Shown piece by piece: positions 26,205 through 36,760 of a DNA stretch of 64,000 bases. Below the pieces are notes generated by a model. It was given only the letters and a program-made list of their open reading frames with translations, searched no databases and was not told where the DNA came from. Made by a program: the position numbers and the translations under genes. Source of the stretch: Saccharothrix sp. NRRL B-16314 (GTDB taxonomy: Bacteria; Actinomycetota; Actinomycetes; Mycobacteriales; Pseudonocardiaceae); the NCBI RefSeq assembly GCF_000716595.1, contig NZ_JNXC01000040.1, forward strand, positions 139,290 through 203,289, given 5' to 3'. The first letter of the stretch is position 1, and each line of letters begins with the position of its first letter.

Positions 26205-26806
26205 CGGCGACGGGCAACCACCCGTTCTGGTCGGTGACCGCGGGCCGCTGGGTCGACGCGGGTCGGTTGACGCCCGGTGACCTGCTCCGCACGTCCGCCG
26301 GCACGCACGTCCAGCTCGATGCCGTCCGACCGCACCGTGCCGTCCGGCGCACCCACGACCTGACGGTCGACCACGTCCACACGTACTTCGTGGTGGCGGG
26401 TGGCGTCGCCCTCCTGGTGCACAACGAGGACGTCGTCGTCGGCGACGTCTGCTTCATCGAATTCGACAAGAGCAAGACCGCGGCCCACGCGGGCGGCGAC
26501 TTCACCCTCAGCGGCTACGCCAGCAAGGTGCCGGCGGGGTTCGTCCGGGCGAGTCTCGACGATGTCCTCAAGGTGCAGGAGTCGATCGGCAAGGAACGCG
26601 TGCCCCACTTGATGGACAACAACGCGGGTCCTGGTGCGTACTTCCTGTCGCACGCCGAGAAGCAGGCCCACGTGCTGAGGCCCGGCGAGCCGATCACCGT
26701 CACCAGGCCGATGTGCGACGACTGCTTCGACTTCTTCACGGCATTGGGCCGGGCCGGTCACCCGACCCGCGTGACCGATCCCAGCGGCACTTACACGTTC
26801 CCCTGA
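25895..26806 (+). pseudogene. Hint domain plus deaminase-like toxin tip of the Rhs protein, displaced by a frameshift
   Basis: This continues the Rhs gene in the -1 frame: an Ala/Lys-rich linker (AKKAAAKAAERAKQ), then a Hint autoprocessing domain from the Cys of CKKHSFVAGTRVLL to HTYFVVAGGVALLVHNED. The C-terminal 120 or so residues carry a deaminase-like zinc site: His-Ala-Glu in SHAEKQ (bases 26651-26659) and Cys-x-x-Cys in PMCDDCFDFF (26714-26725), ending VTDPSGTYTF. This fits bacterial toxin deaminases that edit nucleic acids or nucleotides; the subfamily is not assigned. As sequenced it lacks its own export or start signals, so it is either silent, a sequencing error, or made by frameshifting. 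Confidence 0.75.
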
Positions 26807-26887
26807 CGGGTGGCGTGGCGGGCACCTCCCGGGGCCGGCCACCTCGTAAGCTCGGGCAGATCGACGGCGGGGCGTTGGAGGAAGCGG

Positions 26888-27649
26888 ATGGGTGATCGGC
26901 GAACGGATGTCGTGGCGCGCTGTGAGGAGTTGTTCGCGCTCGTGACGTCCGGGAGGTCCGAGTCCTGGGACGACTTGCGGAAGCTGCTACCTGAACTGAA
27001 CGAGGTGTGCGCCGCGGGGAGGCACGACGCGCAGGCGTTGCTCGGCGGCATCTGCCTGGAGCTGCTCGGCGACACCGCGAACGCGCTCCGCTTGTTCGAG
27101 GCGTCCGCCGCAGGTGACTGGCCGGCGGGGCAGCGCGGACTGGGGCACATGCTGGCCTCGGGTGCCGGTGTCGAGCGGGACCCGGCGCGCGCACGCTCGC
27201 TGTTCGAACGGGCCGCGGCGGCGGGGGACGCCTTCGCGGCGTTCAACCTGGCCTCGATCCTGCGGCGGGAAGGCGGCGACGACGAGCGGGTGATCGAACT
27301 GCTGGGCCGGGCATCGTCGGGCGGTGTGGCGGAAGCGTCCGTCGCGCTGGCATCGCGGGCTGAGGGCAAGGAGGAGGCGCGACGGCTCTACGCCCTCGCA
27401 GCAGAGCATGGCTCGGCGGAGGCGATGCCGGTGCTGGCCGCCTGGTGCAGGGACGGCGTCGGCGGTCCGGTCGATCCCGTGCAGGCGGTGCGCTGGTTCC
27501 TCTCGATGCTCGACCACGGCGACGGAGACGGCGTGCACGAGGCGATCGCGCTGGCCCGGACCATGGAGGTCGAGGACATCCGGCTCGCGGCGAACCTCGC
27601 CGGGCGGCCCGCCGACGGGGACGCGCTGATCCACGCGGCGAAGAAGTAG
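26888..27649 (+). CDS. Sel1-like repeat protein, candidate immunity protein
   Basis: The protein has 253 residues from the ATG at 26888 with GGAGGAAG upstream. Helical repeats of the Sel1/TPR type are seen: AQALLGGICLELLGDTANALRLFEAS, GQRGLGHMLASGAGVERDPARARSLFERAAAAGD, and ARRLYALAAEHGSAEAMPVLAAWCRDGVGGPVDPVQAVRWF. There is no signal peptide. It follows the deaminase-like toxin tip by 81 bases, where an immunity gene is expected in polymorphic-toxin loci. The immunity role is inferred from position only. Confidence 0.8.
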   Translation: MGDRRTDVVARCEELFALVTSGRSESWDDLRKLLPELNEVCAAGRHDAQALLGGICLELLGDTANALRLFEASAAGDWPAGQRGLGHMLASGAGVERDPARARSLFERAAAAGDAFAAFNLASILRREGGDDERVIELLGRASSGGVAEASVALASRAEGKEEARRLYALAAEHGSAEAMPVLAAWCRDGVGGPVDPVQAVRWFLSMLDHGDGDGVHEAIALARTMEVEDIRLAANLAGRPADGDALIHAAKK

Positions 27650-27835
27650 GGCGACGCCCATCGACCTCCTGGAGCAGCCGGCTCGCGGCGCCGGTCTACG
27701 CCCCCGTGACGTTCGGACGAGCGACGCGGTGTGTCGCTAGACCAGGTGAGTGACAGACGGGTGCCGACGTAACGAGCGGGATGCCGTTCCCCGAACAGGC
27801 TAGGGAAGACCGCCGCCTGATGAGGGGGACACCGC

Positions 27836-30800
27836 ATGTTCGCTCGCGCCGGGTTACGCCGCAGACCGAGACCCAGGGGACGCGCCGGGGTAGCCCTCCT
27901 CGCCGTCCTCGCCCTGATCGGCATCGGGTTGACGCCACCCGAGCTGTTCAGGCCGGTCCGCCCGACCTCGGCGGGCGACGGCTCGGTGACCGCGCCGGAC
28001 CACCCCGAAGGTGCCGCGTTCAACCCCAACCAGCTCAAGGGCATCAAGGCCGCCGACCCGACGAGCGGGGTCAACCTCGTCTCCGCGCCCAGCCCGAACA
28101 ACATGGGCGACGCCCGGCTGTCGTACCCGCTGGAGGTGCCGCCGGGCCGGGCGGGGATGCAGCCGCAGCTCGGCGTCCAGTACAACTCCGCCGGCGGCAA
28201 CGGCTGGACCGGTGTCGGCTGGGACCTCGCCCAGGCCGCGATCACCCTCGACACCCGCTGGGGCGTGCCGCGCTACCACGCCGGCCTGGAAACCGAGACC
28301 TACCTGCTCAACGGCGAGCAGCTCACCCCCGTCGCGCACCGCGGCGAGCTCCAGGCGCGCACCGCCGAGAAGGTGTTCCACACCCGCGTCGAGGGACGGT
28401 TCGACAAGATCGTCCGGCACGGCGACCACCCCACCAACTACTGGTGGGAGGTCGTGGACCGGGAGGGCACGCGGTCGGTCTTCGGCGGCGACCAGACGTC
28501 CACGCTGGCCGACGCGTCCGGCAACATCGCCACCTGGGCGCTGCGCGAGACCCGTGACACCAACGACAACTTCGTGCGCTACCACAGCGTCCGCGTCGAG
28601 GACGCCGGTGTCGCGGGCGGATCGGTGCCGGGCGCCAACCTGTACCCCGCGAAGATTACCTACACCGGGCACGGCGACACCGAGGGCCGCTACTCGGTCA
28701 CCTTCACCCGTGACCGCGACCGGGGCGAACCGCGCCGCGGCGACGTGCAGATCGAGGCCCGCTCCGGGTTCAAGCGGGTCACCGCCGACCTGTTGCGGCG
28801 GGTCGAGGTGAAGGTGGACGACACCCTGGTCCGCGCCTACGAGCTGGAGTACCGCCAGGGCGCGTTCGCGAAGACGCTGCTCGGCTCGGTCAGCCAGTTC
28901 GACGCGAACAACACCCGCTTCAACACCCACACGTTCGACTACTTCGACGACATCCGCGACGCCTCCGGCGGGTACGACGCGTTCGACGCGGCGGGCAACT
29001 GGGCCGTCGCCGACGACGACCTGGGCGTGAACGTCCGCGACGGCGAGGCCAGTGCGCTCTCGGCGACCACGTCGACGAGCGCGGGCGGTCACCTGTACGT
29101 CGGCTACAACCCGACCTCGGTGAGCAAGTCGAACTCCGCGGGCGTCAAGGTCGGCTACAACTCCGGCTCCTCCGACGGCCTGCTCGCGCTCGCCGACGTC
29201 AACGGCGACAACCTGCCCGACAAGGTGTTCCGCTCCGGCGGTGGCGTGTTCTACCGCCCCAACGAGTCGGGCCCGGACGGGCAGACCAGGTTCGGTGACA
29301 CCCCGATCCGCCTGACGAACCTGCCGGGCATCTCCACCGAGAAGACCCGGTCCGGCACCGTCGGCATCGAGTCCTACTTCGGCGTGGCGGCACAGCTGGA
29401 CTACGTCTCCACGACCACCACGTCCGACCGCTACTTCACCGACGTCAACGGCGACGGCATCACCGACCTGGTGAACAACGGCGGCGTCCTGTTCGGCCAC
29501 CTCGACGCCGACGGCCGGCCCGCCTACAGCGCAGACAGCGGCGACACCGGCGTCCCCGTGGGCGACGGCACCGCGTCCGGCACGATCGTCGGCGACCAGA
29601 CCGCCGAGTTCGAGCGCCAGGTCGACGCGTTCCCGCTGCTGGACGGCGTGCGCCGCTGGGTGGCGCCGTTCGACGGCACGGTCCGCGTGGACGGCCGCGT
29701 GAAGCTGGTGCAGGACACGAGCCCTGAACGGCAGGCGTACCGCTCGGCGGACGGCGTCCGGGTGGCCGTCCAGCACCAGGACACCGAGCTGTGGTCGCAG
29801 CGCATCGGCCCGGACGACTACATCGAGTTCGCGCCGACGGGCACCGAAGACATCGCCGTGCGCAAGGGCGAGGCGCTGTTCTTCCGCGTGCAGTCCGTGC
29901 TCGACGGCCGCTACGACACGGTCGCGTGGGACCCGAAGGTCACCTACACCGGCGTCCCGGCGAGCACCGACGTCAACGGCCTGGCCAACGACACCTACCT
30001 CGCGTCCCGCGACTTCACGCTCGGCGGTCGTCCGTCGGTCGTCGTCGCGCCGCTGACCGGCACGCTGCACCTGTCCGGTGACGTCACCAAGTCCGGTCCC
30101 ACGACGGACGACGTGACGGTCGTGGTTACCCGCAACGGGTCCGACGTCTACAGCCACACGCTGGCACGCGGCAGTGCCGGCACCGCATCGATCGACCTGG
30201 ACATCCCGGTCACCGCGGAGGACACCCTGTCCTGGCGGCTGAAGGTCGACTCGCCGGTCGACGCCGGGACGCTGCGCTGGGTGCCGCGCGCCCATTACAC
30301 GGCGGCGCAGGGCGTCGACTCGGTGGTGGACGGCGACGGCAACCCGACGCTGGTCATCCACCCGCCGTACGACCTGGACATGTACCCGGTGTCCACGCTG
30401 ACCGCACCGCAGGCGTCGTACACGGCGACGCAGGGCGGCACCGTCACCGTCGAACCGGCGCTGACCTTCGACTTCGCAGGTCAGGCCACGGACACCCGGG
30501 TCGTCTTCACGGTCAAGAAGCGCGGCGAGCTGCTGGCCAAGCGGGTGATCGACGTGGTGGACGGACAGGTGCCCGACCCGGCGTCGCTGCGCATCACCGC
30601 CGAGGTCGCCCAGGGCGACGAGCTGTTCTTCGACTTCGCCACCCTCGACACCGCCCTGCCGGCGCGGTTGACGGGCCAGTCGGCGTCCCTCTCCTACGAC
30701 GGCACGAACTTCACCGCCGTGCCCAGCGCCCTGCACGCCTCCGCCGAGCAGGGTGCGTTCGCGCAGCCGTACCGGGGCTGGGGCACCGTGGGCTACCAGG

Positions 30801-33800
30801 GCAACCGCGACCGGGCGACCAGGCCGATCAGCCGCGGAGACCTCGTCCTGGACGAGAGCTACCGCGACGAGCTGCCCGACGGCCCGACCGAGGACGACGT
30901 ACCGGGCTTCACGGAGAACCCGCAGGTCAAGCAGCCGAGGGTGGTGGTGTTCGCACCGCTTCCCGCGCAGGACCGCTGGGCCGGCGCGGACGACAACACC
31001 TGGGTGTCGCGTGACGCCGCGGCCGGTTCGCGCCTCGGTCTGGACACCATCGACGTGGTCACCGACGGCGACGTCGCGGGTGCCGCGGCCGTGTCCCGGC
31101 GCGGGCGCACGCAGCAGATCTCGACCACCTTCGGTGCGAGCATCCCCGGCGTCCCGATCGGCGGCGGCGCGAGCGTCGCGAAGGGCCGCACCACCGGGCA
31201 GCTCGACTTCCTCGACCTCAACGGCGACCGGTTCCCCGACGTCGTCGGCTCGGCGGGCGTGCAGTACTCCGACATGACCGGCGGCCTCGGCGACACCAGG
31301 GGCAGCGTCGGCGACGCGGTGCGCGAGTCCGACTCGCTGGCCTACGGCGTGAACGCCAACGCGGGCAGCCCGGCCCGGACCAGCGGCAACGGTCGCGGCG
31401 AGGCGGCGCCCTCGGGCAACCGCAACGCCAACAGCGCCAAGTCCGGCCCGGAGATGCCCGCGCTCGGCATCGGCGGCAACGTCGGCGGCGGCGAGTCCGA
31501 CACCGGCCACGACCTGATCGACATCAACGGCGACGGCCTGCCGGACAAGGTGTTCGACAACGGCGACGCCGCGCTGAACCTCGGCTACTCGTTCGCGGCG
31601 CGCGAGCCGTGGCCGGGCGGCCCGGTCAACGACGGCAAGACCACCAGCGCCGGCGTGAACCTGGGCTTCAACACCAACTACTACGGCTTCGCGGGCGGTG
31701 TGTCGGCGGCGGTCGGCTCGTCGGTCACCAGCGCCACGCTCCTGGACGTCAACGGCGACGGCCTGGCCGATCGCGTGTTCGCCAACGGCGACAACCCCGT
31801 CGGCGTCGCGGTCAACACCGGCAACGGGTTCGGCCCGCCGACCCCGTTCCGCGGCAGCGCGGGCGACATCGGCAAGGACGAGAACGCCACCCTCGGCGGC
31901 GGCGTGTACTTCACGTTCGGGTTCTGCTTCTTCTTCGGCTGCCTGGTCTTCAACCCCGGCGCCGACGTCTCCACCGGCATCGGCCGCGCCGAGGTGGCGC
32001 TGCGCGACGTCAACGGCGACGGGTACGCCGACCACGTCCGCTCCACCCGTGACGACGAGCTCGTGGTGGCGGCCAACAAGACCGGGCGCACGAACCTGCT
32101 GCGCACCGTGTCCCGGCCGCTGGGCGCGCGGATCGACCTGGACTACACCCGGTCCGGCAACACGCAGGACCAGCCCGACTCGAAGTGGGTGCTCTCCCGG
32201 TCCTCCGTGCACGACGGGCACCCCGGCGACGGCCAGGACGTGCAGCTGTCCACGTTCCGCTACGAGGCGGGCAAGTACGACCGGCTGGAGCGCGAGTTCC
32301 TCGGCTACGGCAAGGTCGTCGCCGAGCAGCGCGACGCGGGCGCGGGTGACGCCCTGCTCCGGGCGCTGACCAGCGAGTACCGCACGGACACGTACTACCT
32401 GCGCGGGCTGATGACCCGGTCCGCGACCGCGGACCCGTCGGGCGGTCTGTTCCAGGAGACGGTCAACACCTACCGGTTGCGCGACGTGGCCACCGGCGGC
32501 GACGCGAACCCGAAGGCGACGGCGGCGAGGGTCTTCCCGCTGCTGGCCCGCGTGGACAAGCACTACCACGAGGGCCAGGCGAACCCGGGCAAGTCCACCT
32601 ACACCGAGATGTCGTACGACGAGCACGGCAACCTCGTGCGGTCGTTCGACGCCGCCGACACCGGCCCGGGTGACGACGTGGAGGCCGAGTTCGGCTACAC
32701 GTCCTCGACCCAGGCGTGCCGCGACCGCAACATCGTCGGCGTCGCGAACCTCGTCCGGGAGCACGGCACCAGCCCGCGCACCCTGATGCGCCATCGTGAG
32801 TCCACAGTGGACTGCGCGACCGGTGACGTGCTGTCGGTGCGCGAGGTCCTGCCCGACGGCACGGCCGCGGTCAGCGACCTGACCTACCACGACAACGGCA
32901 ACCTGCGCACCATCACCGGACCGGCCAACAAGAACGGGCAGCGCTACCGGCAGGAGTACGGCTACGACACGGTCGTCGGCGTGCACGTCGAGTCCATCAA
33001 GGACAGCTTCGGCTACGAGTCGTCGGCCACGCACGACCTGCGGTTCGGCCTGCCCGACCTCACCGTCGACGAGAACCACCAGTCGCTGCGCATGTCCTAC
33101 GACAGCGTCGGTCGCGTGGACGAGGTGGTCGGGCCGTACGAGATCGGCTCCGGGCGGGCCACGATCGACTTCGAGTACCACCCGGAGGCGGTCGTCCCGT
33201 ACGCGGTCACCCGGCACCTCGACTGCACCGCGACCGGCGTGCGCGACGACACGATCGACACCGTCCAGTTCGCCGACGGGCTCGCCCGACCGGTGCAGAG
33301 CAAGCAGGACGGGTCCGTCGCCGACGTCGCGGGCAGCGCGCCCGCGGACGTGATGGTGGTGTCCGGTCGGGTCACGTTCGACCCGCTGGGCCGGGTCGTC
33401 GAGCAGTACTACCCGGTGACCGAGCCGAAGGGCGCGGGCGCCACGGCGTTCAACGCGGCCTACGACGCGGTGGCCCCCACCAGGCTGAGCTACGACGTGG
33501 TGGACCGCAGCGTCAAGTCCGTGCTGCCGGACGGCACGTCCAACCAGCTGGCCTACGGCTTCGGCGCCGACCGCTCCGGCGAGACCCGGTTCCGGACCAC
33601 GGCCACCGACGCCAACGGCAAGGAGCGCCGCACCTACACCGACGTGCGGGTGCTGACCACCGCCGTGCAGGAGTTCAACGCCGGCACGGCGATCTGGACC
33701 AGCTACGGCTACGACCCGATGGGCCAGCTCACCGGCGTCGTGGACGACAAGGGCAACACGACCAGGGCCGAGTACGACAACTTCGGCCGCCGCACCGTCG

Positions 33801-36760
33801 TGGACAGCCCCGATTCCGGCCGCACCGAGACCCGGTACGACCTGGCGGGCAACAAGACCGCGAAGATCACGGCCAAGCTGCGGGCGGCGGGCAAGGCCGT
33901 CGAGTACGACTACGAGTACAACCGGCTCGCCGGCATCCGGTACCCGGTGTTCTCCGGCAACAACGTCACCTACACCTACGGCGGGCCGGGCGCGCCGGAC
34001 AACGGCGCGGACCGAGTGGTGGCCGTACGCGACGCGGCGGGCACCGTGACCCGCAAGTACGGCGCCCTGGGCGAGAAGACGAGCGAGACCCGCACGGTCA
34101 CCGCGCTCACCACACCGGCGCGGACCTACACCACCGGGTACCGGTACGACTCGTTCAACCGGGTGCTCGACATGACCTACCCCGACGGCGAGGTGCTCAC
34201 CTACGAGTACGACTCCGGCGGCCAGGTCACCCGCGCCACCGGGCGCAAGGCCGGGTTCGACTACCCGTACCTGGCGCGGCTCGACTACGACAAGTTCGGC
34301 CAGCGGCTGTTGCAGGAGACCGGGACGGGCGTGCGCACCACGTTCGCCTACGACCCGGCCGACCGGCAGCTGAGCAACCTGAAGTCGAAGCTGGCCGACG
34401 GGCACCAGTTCCAGGACATCAGCTACGAGTACGACAACGTGGGCAACGTCCTGTCGCTCACCAACACCGTGCCGCTGCCGCACGGCAAGCCGATCGGCGG
34501 GCCGAGCAGGCAGACCTACGGCTACGACGACCTGTACCGGGTCACGGCGGCCACCGGCGAGTACCGGAACAAGGACAACAAGCTCGACCGGTACTCGATG
34601 GCCCTCGGCTACGACTCCGTCCACAACCTGACGGCCAAGAGCCAGCGGCACGAGATCCTGGTGCAGTCCGGCTCCACGTCCACCCAGTCGGAGCCGGCGC
34701 CGACGACGCTGACGGACGAGCCGGTCACCGACCCCACGACCGGTGAGCCCCTGCCGCCGCTCGGGCCGATCGAGCCCGAGGACGAGCAGGTCTCGGAGAC
34801 CGAGCCCGCACCGTCCACGCAGCCCGCGTACGAGCCGGTCGCCTACTCGGTGCAGTCCACGACGACCGCGCAGGAGCAGAAGAAGACCACCTACGACTAC
34901 AACTACGCCTACAACAGCGGCAAGCCGCACGCGCCCAGCGCCGTCGGACCGGTCAACGAGTCCTACGACGCCAACGGCAACCTGGTCGACTCCGTCAACA
35001 CCCTGCCGCCCGCGCCGGGCAAGCGGCGGCAGCTCGTGTGGGACGAGGAGAACAGGCTCGCCTGCAACCAGGACCACAGCCGCAACAAGACCGTCGCCCA
35101 GCACCCGGACGCGTGCACCAGCCCGCAGCAGCCGGCGACCGTGCGGTACGCGTACGACGACGAGGGCAACCGGGTCGTCAAGAACGCCGGACCGCAGCAC
35201 ATCTATCCCAACCGGGCGTTCAGCGAGCGCAACGGCACGGCGTTCAAGCACGTGTTCGTCGGTGACACCCGGATCGCCACGAAGACGGTCAAGACCGACT
35301 CCACCTACGAGAACCACCACTTCTTCTTCCACGCCGACCACCTCGGCTCGTCGGGGTACGTCACCGACGAGCACGGCAACCTGACCGAGCACACCGAGTA
35401 CTTCGCGTTCGGCGAGCCGTGGGTGCAGGAGCACCCGGCGCAGCCGACGCCGGTCCCGTTCCTGTACGGGTCCAAGGAGCTGGACGAGGAGACCGGCTTC
35501 TACTACTACGGCGCCCGCTACTACAACCCGCGCACGCAGGTCTGGCAGAGCCCGGACCCGATCATCGAGTCCTACCTCGACGGTGGACCCGCCGGCGGCG
35601 TGCACCGGCCGGTCAACCTCGCGGCCTACACGTACGCCCACAACAACCCGCTGAAGTTCACCGACCCCGACGGTCGGTACGTGGAGAGCGCGTGGGACGC
35701 CATCAGCCTGGGCATCGGCGTGGCGAGCTTCGTGCAGAACGTCCGCGAGGGCAACGGGTGGGGCGCGGCGCTGGACGCCGTCGGCATCGTCGCGGACGGC
35801 GCGGCGCTGGTGCTGCCCGTCGTGCCTGGCGGTGCGGGCGCCCTGATCAAGGCCGGTCGCGCGGCCGAGAAGGGCGTGGAGGTGGTCCGGGCCGCCGACC
35901 GGGCGCGGGACGCGGAACGGGCCGTCGAAGGCGCCCGCACCACGGCCCGTGCCACGGACAAGGGCGGTGACGCGGCCAAGGCGGCGGGCAACACGTCGGT
36001 GCCCTGCGCGGTGCCCAACAGCTTCACGCCGGAGACACCGGTGCTGATGGCCGACGGCACGCGGAAGCCGATCAGCGAGGTCGAGGTCGGCGACCTGGTG
36101 CTGGCCACCGACCCGGAGACGGGCGTGGTCGAGGCCCGGCCGGTGACCGACCTGATCGTCGGCAACGGCTCGAAGGACCTGGTCGAGATCACCGTCGACA
36201 CAGGTTCGGGCAAGGGCACGGTCATCGCCACCGACGGTCACCCGTTCTGGGCGGCCGACCTCGGGTCGTGGGTCGACGCGAAGGACATCCGGGTCGACAC
36301 GTTGCTGCGCACCGGCAGCGGCACCTACGTCCAGGTGACCGCGGTCAGGGCGTGGACGCAACCGCAGCGGGTGCACAACCTGACCGTCGACGGACTGCAC
36401 ACGTACCACGTGGCGGCGGGTGCGGTCGACGTCCTGGTGCACAACTGCGGTGGTCCGGTCATCCGCAACAAGCACCTGGCCGGCGGGAAGCACCCGAAGA
36501 CCGGCGTCCCGTTCGACAAGAACGGGTTCCCGGACTTCTCCAAGTGGCGCCACCCGAAGGTCCCGGACGTGCGGATCAAGCTGACCGGCAACCGGAAGGT
36601 GGACGAGCGGCTGGCGAACGAGGCGGCCGGGTTGAAGAACACACCGTCCGACTACACCTGGCACCACCACCAGGACAATGGTCTGATGCAGTTGATCCGC
36701 CGTGACGTCCACGCCGCCACGGGCCACACGGGAGGGCACGCTGCCAAGCTGCACGAGTGA
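27836..36760 (+). CDS. Giant SpvB/FG-GAP/RHS-repeat toxin with Hint domain and WHH-family HNH nuclease tip
   Basis: The protein has 2974 residues, with GAGGGGGA before the ATG. A basic N-terminus and hydrophobic stretch (VALLAVLALIGIGL) act as the export signal. An SpvB-like domain follows at about 70-330 (NNMGDARLSYPLEVPPGRAG, NGWTGVGWDL). Six FG-GAP/VCBS-like motifs (DVNGDGxxD) lie near residues 455, 535, 1125, 1229, 1304 and 1392. RHS/YD repeats run from about 1595 to 2500 and the RHS core near 2560 (ARYYNPRTQVWQSPDP, YTYAHNNPLKFTDPDG). The Hint domain spans about 2723-2870 (CAVPNSFTPETPVLM to YHVAAGAVDVLVHN). The last 100 residues are a WHH nuclease (Trp2942-His-His-His, ending MQLIRRDVHAATGHTGG). 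Probably a secreted DNA-cutting toxin released by Hint cleavage. Confidence 0.92.
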   Translation: MFARAGLRRRPRPRGRAGVALLAVLALIGIGLTPPELFRPVRPTSAGDGSVTAPDHPEGAAFNPNQLKGIKAADPTSGVNLVSAPSPNNMGDARLSYPLEVPPGRAGMQPQLGVQYNSAGGNGWTGVGWDLAQAAITLDTRWGVPRYHAGLETETYLLNGEQLTPVAHRGELQARTAEKVFHTRVEGRFDKIVRHGDHPTNYWWEVVDREGTRSVFGGDQTSTLADASGNIATWALRETRDTNDNFVRYHSVRVEDAGVAGGSVPGANLYPAKITYTGHGDTEGRYSVTFTRDRDRGEPRRGDVQIEARSGFKRVTADLLRRVEVKVDDTLVRAYELEYRQGAFAKTLLGSVSQFDANNTRFNTHTFDYFDDIRDASGGYDAFDAAGNWAVADDDLGVNVRDGEASALSATTSTSAGGHLYVGYNPTSVSKSNSAGVKVGYNSGSSDGLLALADVNGDNLPDKVFRSGGGVFYRPNESGPDGQTRFGDTPIRLTNLPGISTEKTRSGTVGIESYFGVAAQLDYVSTTTTSDRYFTDVNGDGITDLVNNGGVLFGHLDADGRPAYSADSGDTGVPVGDGTASGTIVGDQTAEFERQVDAFPLLDGVRRWVAPFDGTVRVDGRVKLVQDTSPERQAYRSADGVRVAVQHQDTELWSQRIGPDDYIEFAPTGTEDIAVRKGEALFFRVQSVLDGRYDTVAWDPKVTYTGVPASTDVNGLANDTYLASRDFTLGGRPSVVVAPLTGTLHLSGDVTKSGPTTDDVTVVVTRNGSDVYSHTLARGSAGTASIDLDIPVTAEDTLSWRLKVDSPVDAGTLRWVPRAHYTAAQGVDSVVDGDGNPTLVIHPPYDLDMYPVSTLTAPQASYTATQGGTVTVEPALTFDFAGQATDTRVVFTVKKRGELLAKRVIDVVDGQVPDPASLRITAEVAQGDELFFDFATLDTALPARLTGQSASLSYDGTNFTAVPSALHASAEQGAFAQPYRGWGTVGYQGNRDRATRPISRGDLVLDESYRDELPDGPTEDDVPGFTENPQVKQPRVVVFAPLPAQDRWAGADDNTWVSRDAAAGSRLGLDTIDVVTDGDVAGAAAVSRRGRTQQISTTFGASIPGVPIGGGASVAKGRTTGQLDFLDLNGDRFPDVVGSAGVQYSDMTGGLGDTRGSVGDAVRESDSLAYGVNANAGSPARTSGNGRGEAAPSGNRNANSAKSGPEMPALGIGGNVGGGESDTGHDLIDINGDGLPDKVFDNGDAALNLGYSFAAREPWPGGPVNDGKTTSAGVNLGFNTNYYGFAGGVSAAVGSSVTSATLLDVNGDGLADRVFANGDNPVGVAVNTGNGFGPPTPFRGSAGDIGKDENATLGGGVYFTFGFCFFFGCLVFNPGADVSTGIGRAEVALRDVNGDGYADHVRSTRDDELVVAANKTGRTNLLRTVSRPLGARIDLDYTRSGNTQDQPDSKWVLSRSSVHDGHPGDGQDVQLSTFRYEAGKYDRLEREFLGYGKVVAEQRDAGAGDALLRALTSEYRTDTYYLRGLMTRSATADPSGGLFQETVNTYRLRDVATGGDANPKATAARVFPLLARVDKHYHEGQANPGKSTYTEMSYDEHGNLVRSFDAADTGPGDDVEAEFGYTSSTQACRDRNIVGVANLVREHGTSPRTLMRHRESTVDCATGDVLSVREVLPDGTAAVSDLTYHDNGNLRTITGPANKNGQRYRQEYGYDTVVGVHVESIKDSFGYESSATHDLRFGLPDLTVDENHQSLRMSYDSVGRVDEVVGPYEIGSGRATIDFEYHPEAVVPYAVTRHLDCTATGVRDDTIDTVQFADGLARPVQSKQDGSVADVAGSAPADVMVVSGRVTFDPLGRVVEQYYPVTEPKGAGATAFNAAYDAVAPTRLSYDVVDRSVKSVLPDGTSNQLAYGFGADRSGETRFRTTATDANGKERRTYTDVRVLTTAVQEFNAGTAIWTSYGYDPMGQLTGVVDDKGNTTRAEYDNFGRRTVVDSPDSGRTETRYDLAGNKTAKITAKLRAAGKAVEYDYEYNRLAGIRYPVFSGNNVTYTYGGPGAPDNGADRVVAVRDAAGTVTRKYGALGEKTSETRTVTALTTPARTYTTGYRYDSFNRVLDMTYPDGEVLTYEYDSGGQVTRATGRKAGFDYPYLARLDYDKFGQRLLQETGTGVRTTFAYDPADRQLSNLKSKLADGHQFQDISYEYDNVGNVLSLTNTVPLPHGKPIGGPSRQTYGYDDLYRVTAATGEYRNKDNKLDRYSMALGYDSVHNLTAKSQRHEILVQSGSTSTQSEPAPTTLTDEPVTDPTTGEPLPPLGPIEPEDEQVSETEPAPSTQPAYEPVAYSVQSTTTAQEQKKTTYDYNYAYNSGKPHAPSAVGPVNESYDANGNLVDSVNTLPPAPGKRRQLVWDEENRLACNQDHSRNKTVAQHPDACTSPQQPATVRYAYDDEGNRVVKNAGPQHIYPNRAFSERNGTAFKHVFVGDTRIATKTVKTDSTYENHHFFFHADHLGSSGYVTDEHGNLTEHTEYFAFGEPWVQEHPAQPTPVPFLYGSKELDEETGFYYYGARYYNPRTQVWQSPDPIIESYLDGGPAGGVHRPVNLAAYTYAHNNPLKFTDPDGRYVESAWDAISLGIGVASFVQNVREGNGWGAALDAVGIVADGAALVLPVVPGGAGALIKAGRAAEKGVEVVRAADRARDAERAVEGARTTARATDKGGDAAKAAGNTSVPCAVPNSFTPETPVLMADGTRKPISEVEVGDLVLATDPETGVVEARPVTDLIVGNGSKDLVEITVDTGSGKGTVIATDGHPFWAADLGSWVDAKDIRVDTLLRTGSGTYVQVTAVRAWTQPQRVHNLTVDGLHTYHVAAGAVDVLVHNCGGPVIRNKHLAGGKHPKTGVPFDKNGFPDFSKWRHPKVPDVRIKLTGNRKVDERLANEAAGLKNTPSDYTWHHHQDNGLMQLIRRDVHAATGHTGGHAAKLHE

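Noticed and set aside
27854..36754. A 2966-codon open frame on the minus strand, antisense to the giant SpvB/RHS gene
   Set aside because: It mirrors the repetitive GC-rich coding strand, its translation is Arg/Val/Gly/His-rich with no domain, and the sense frame has clear domains throughout.
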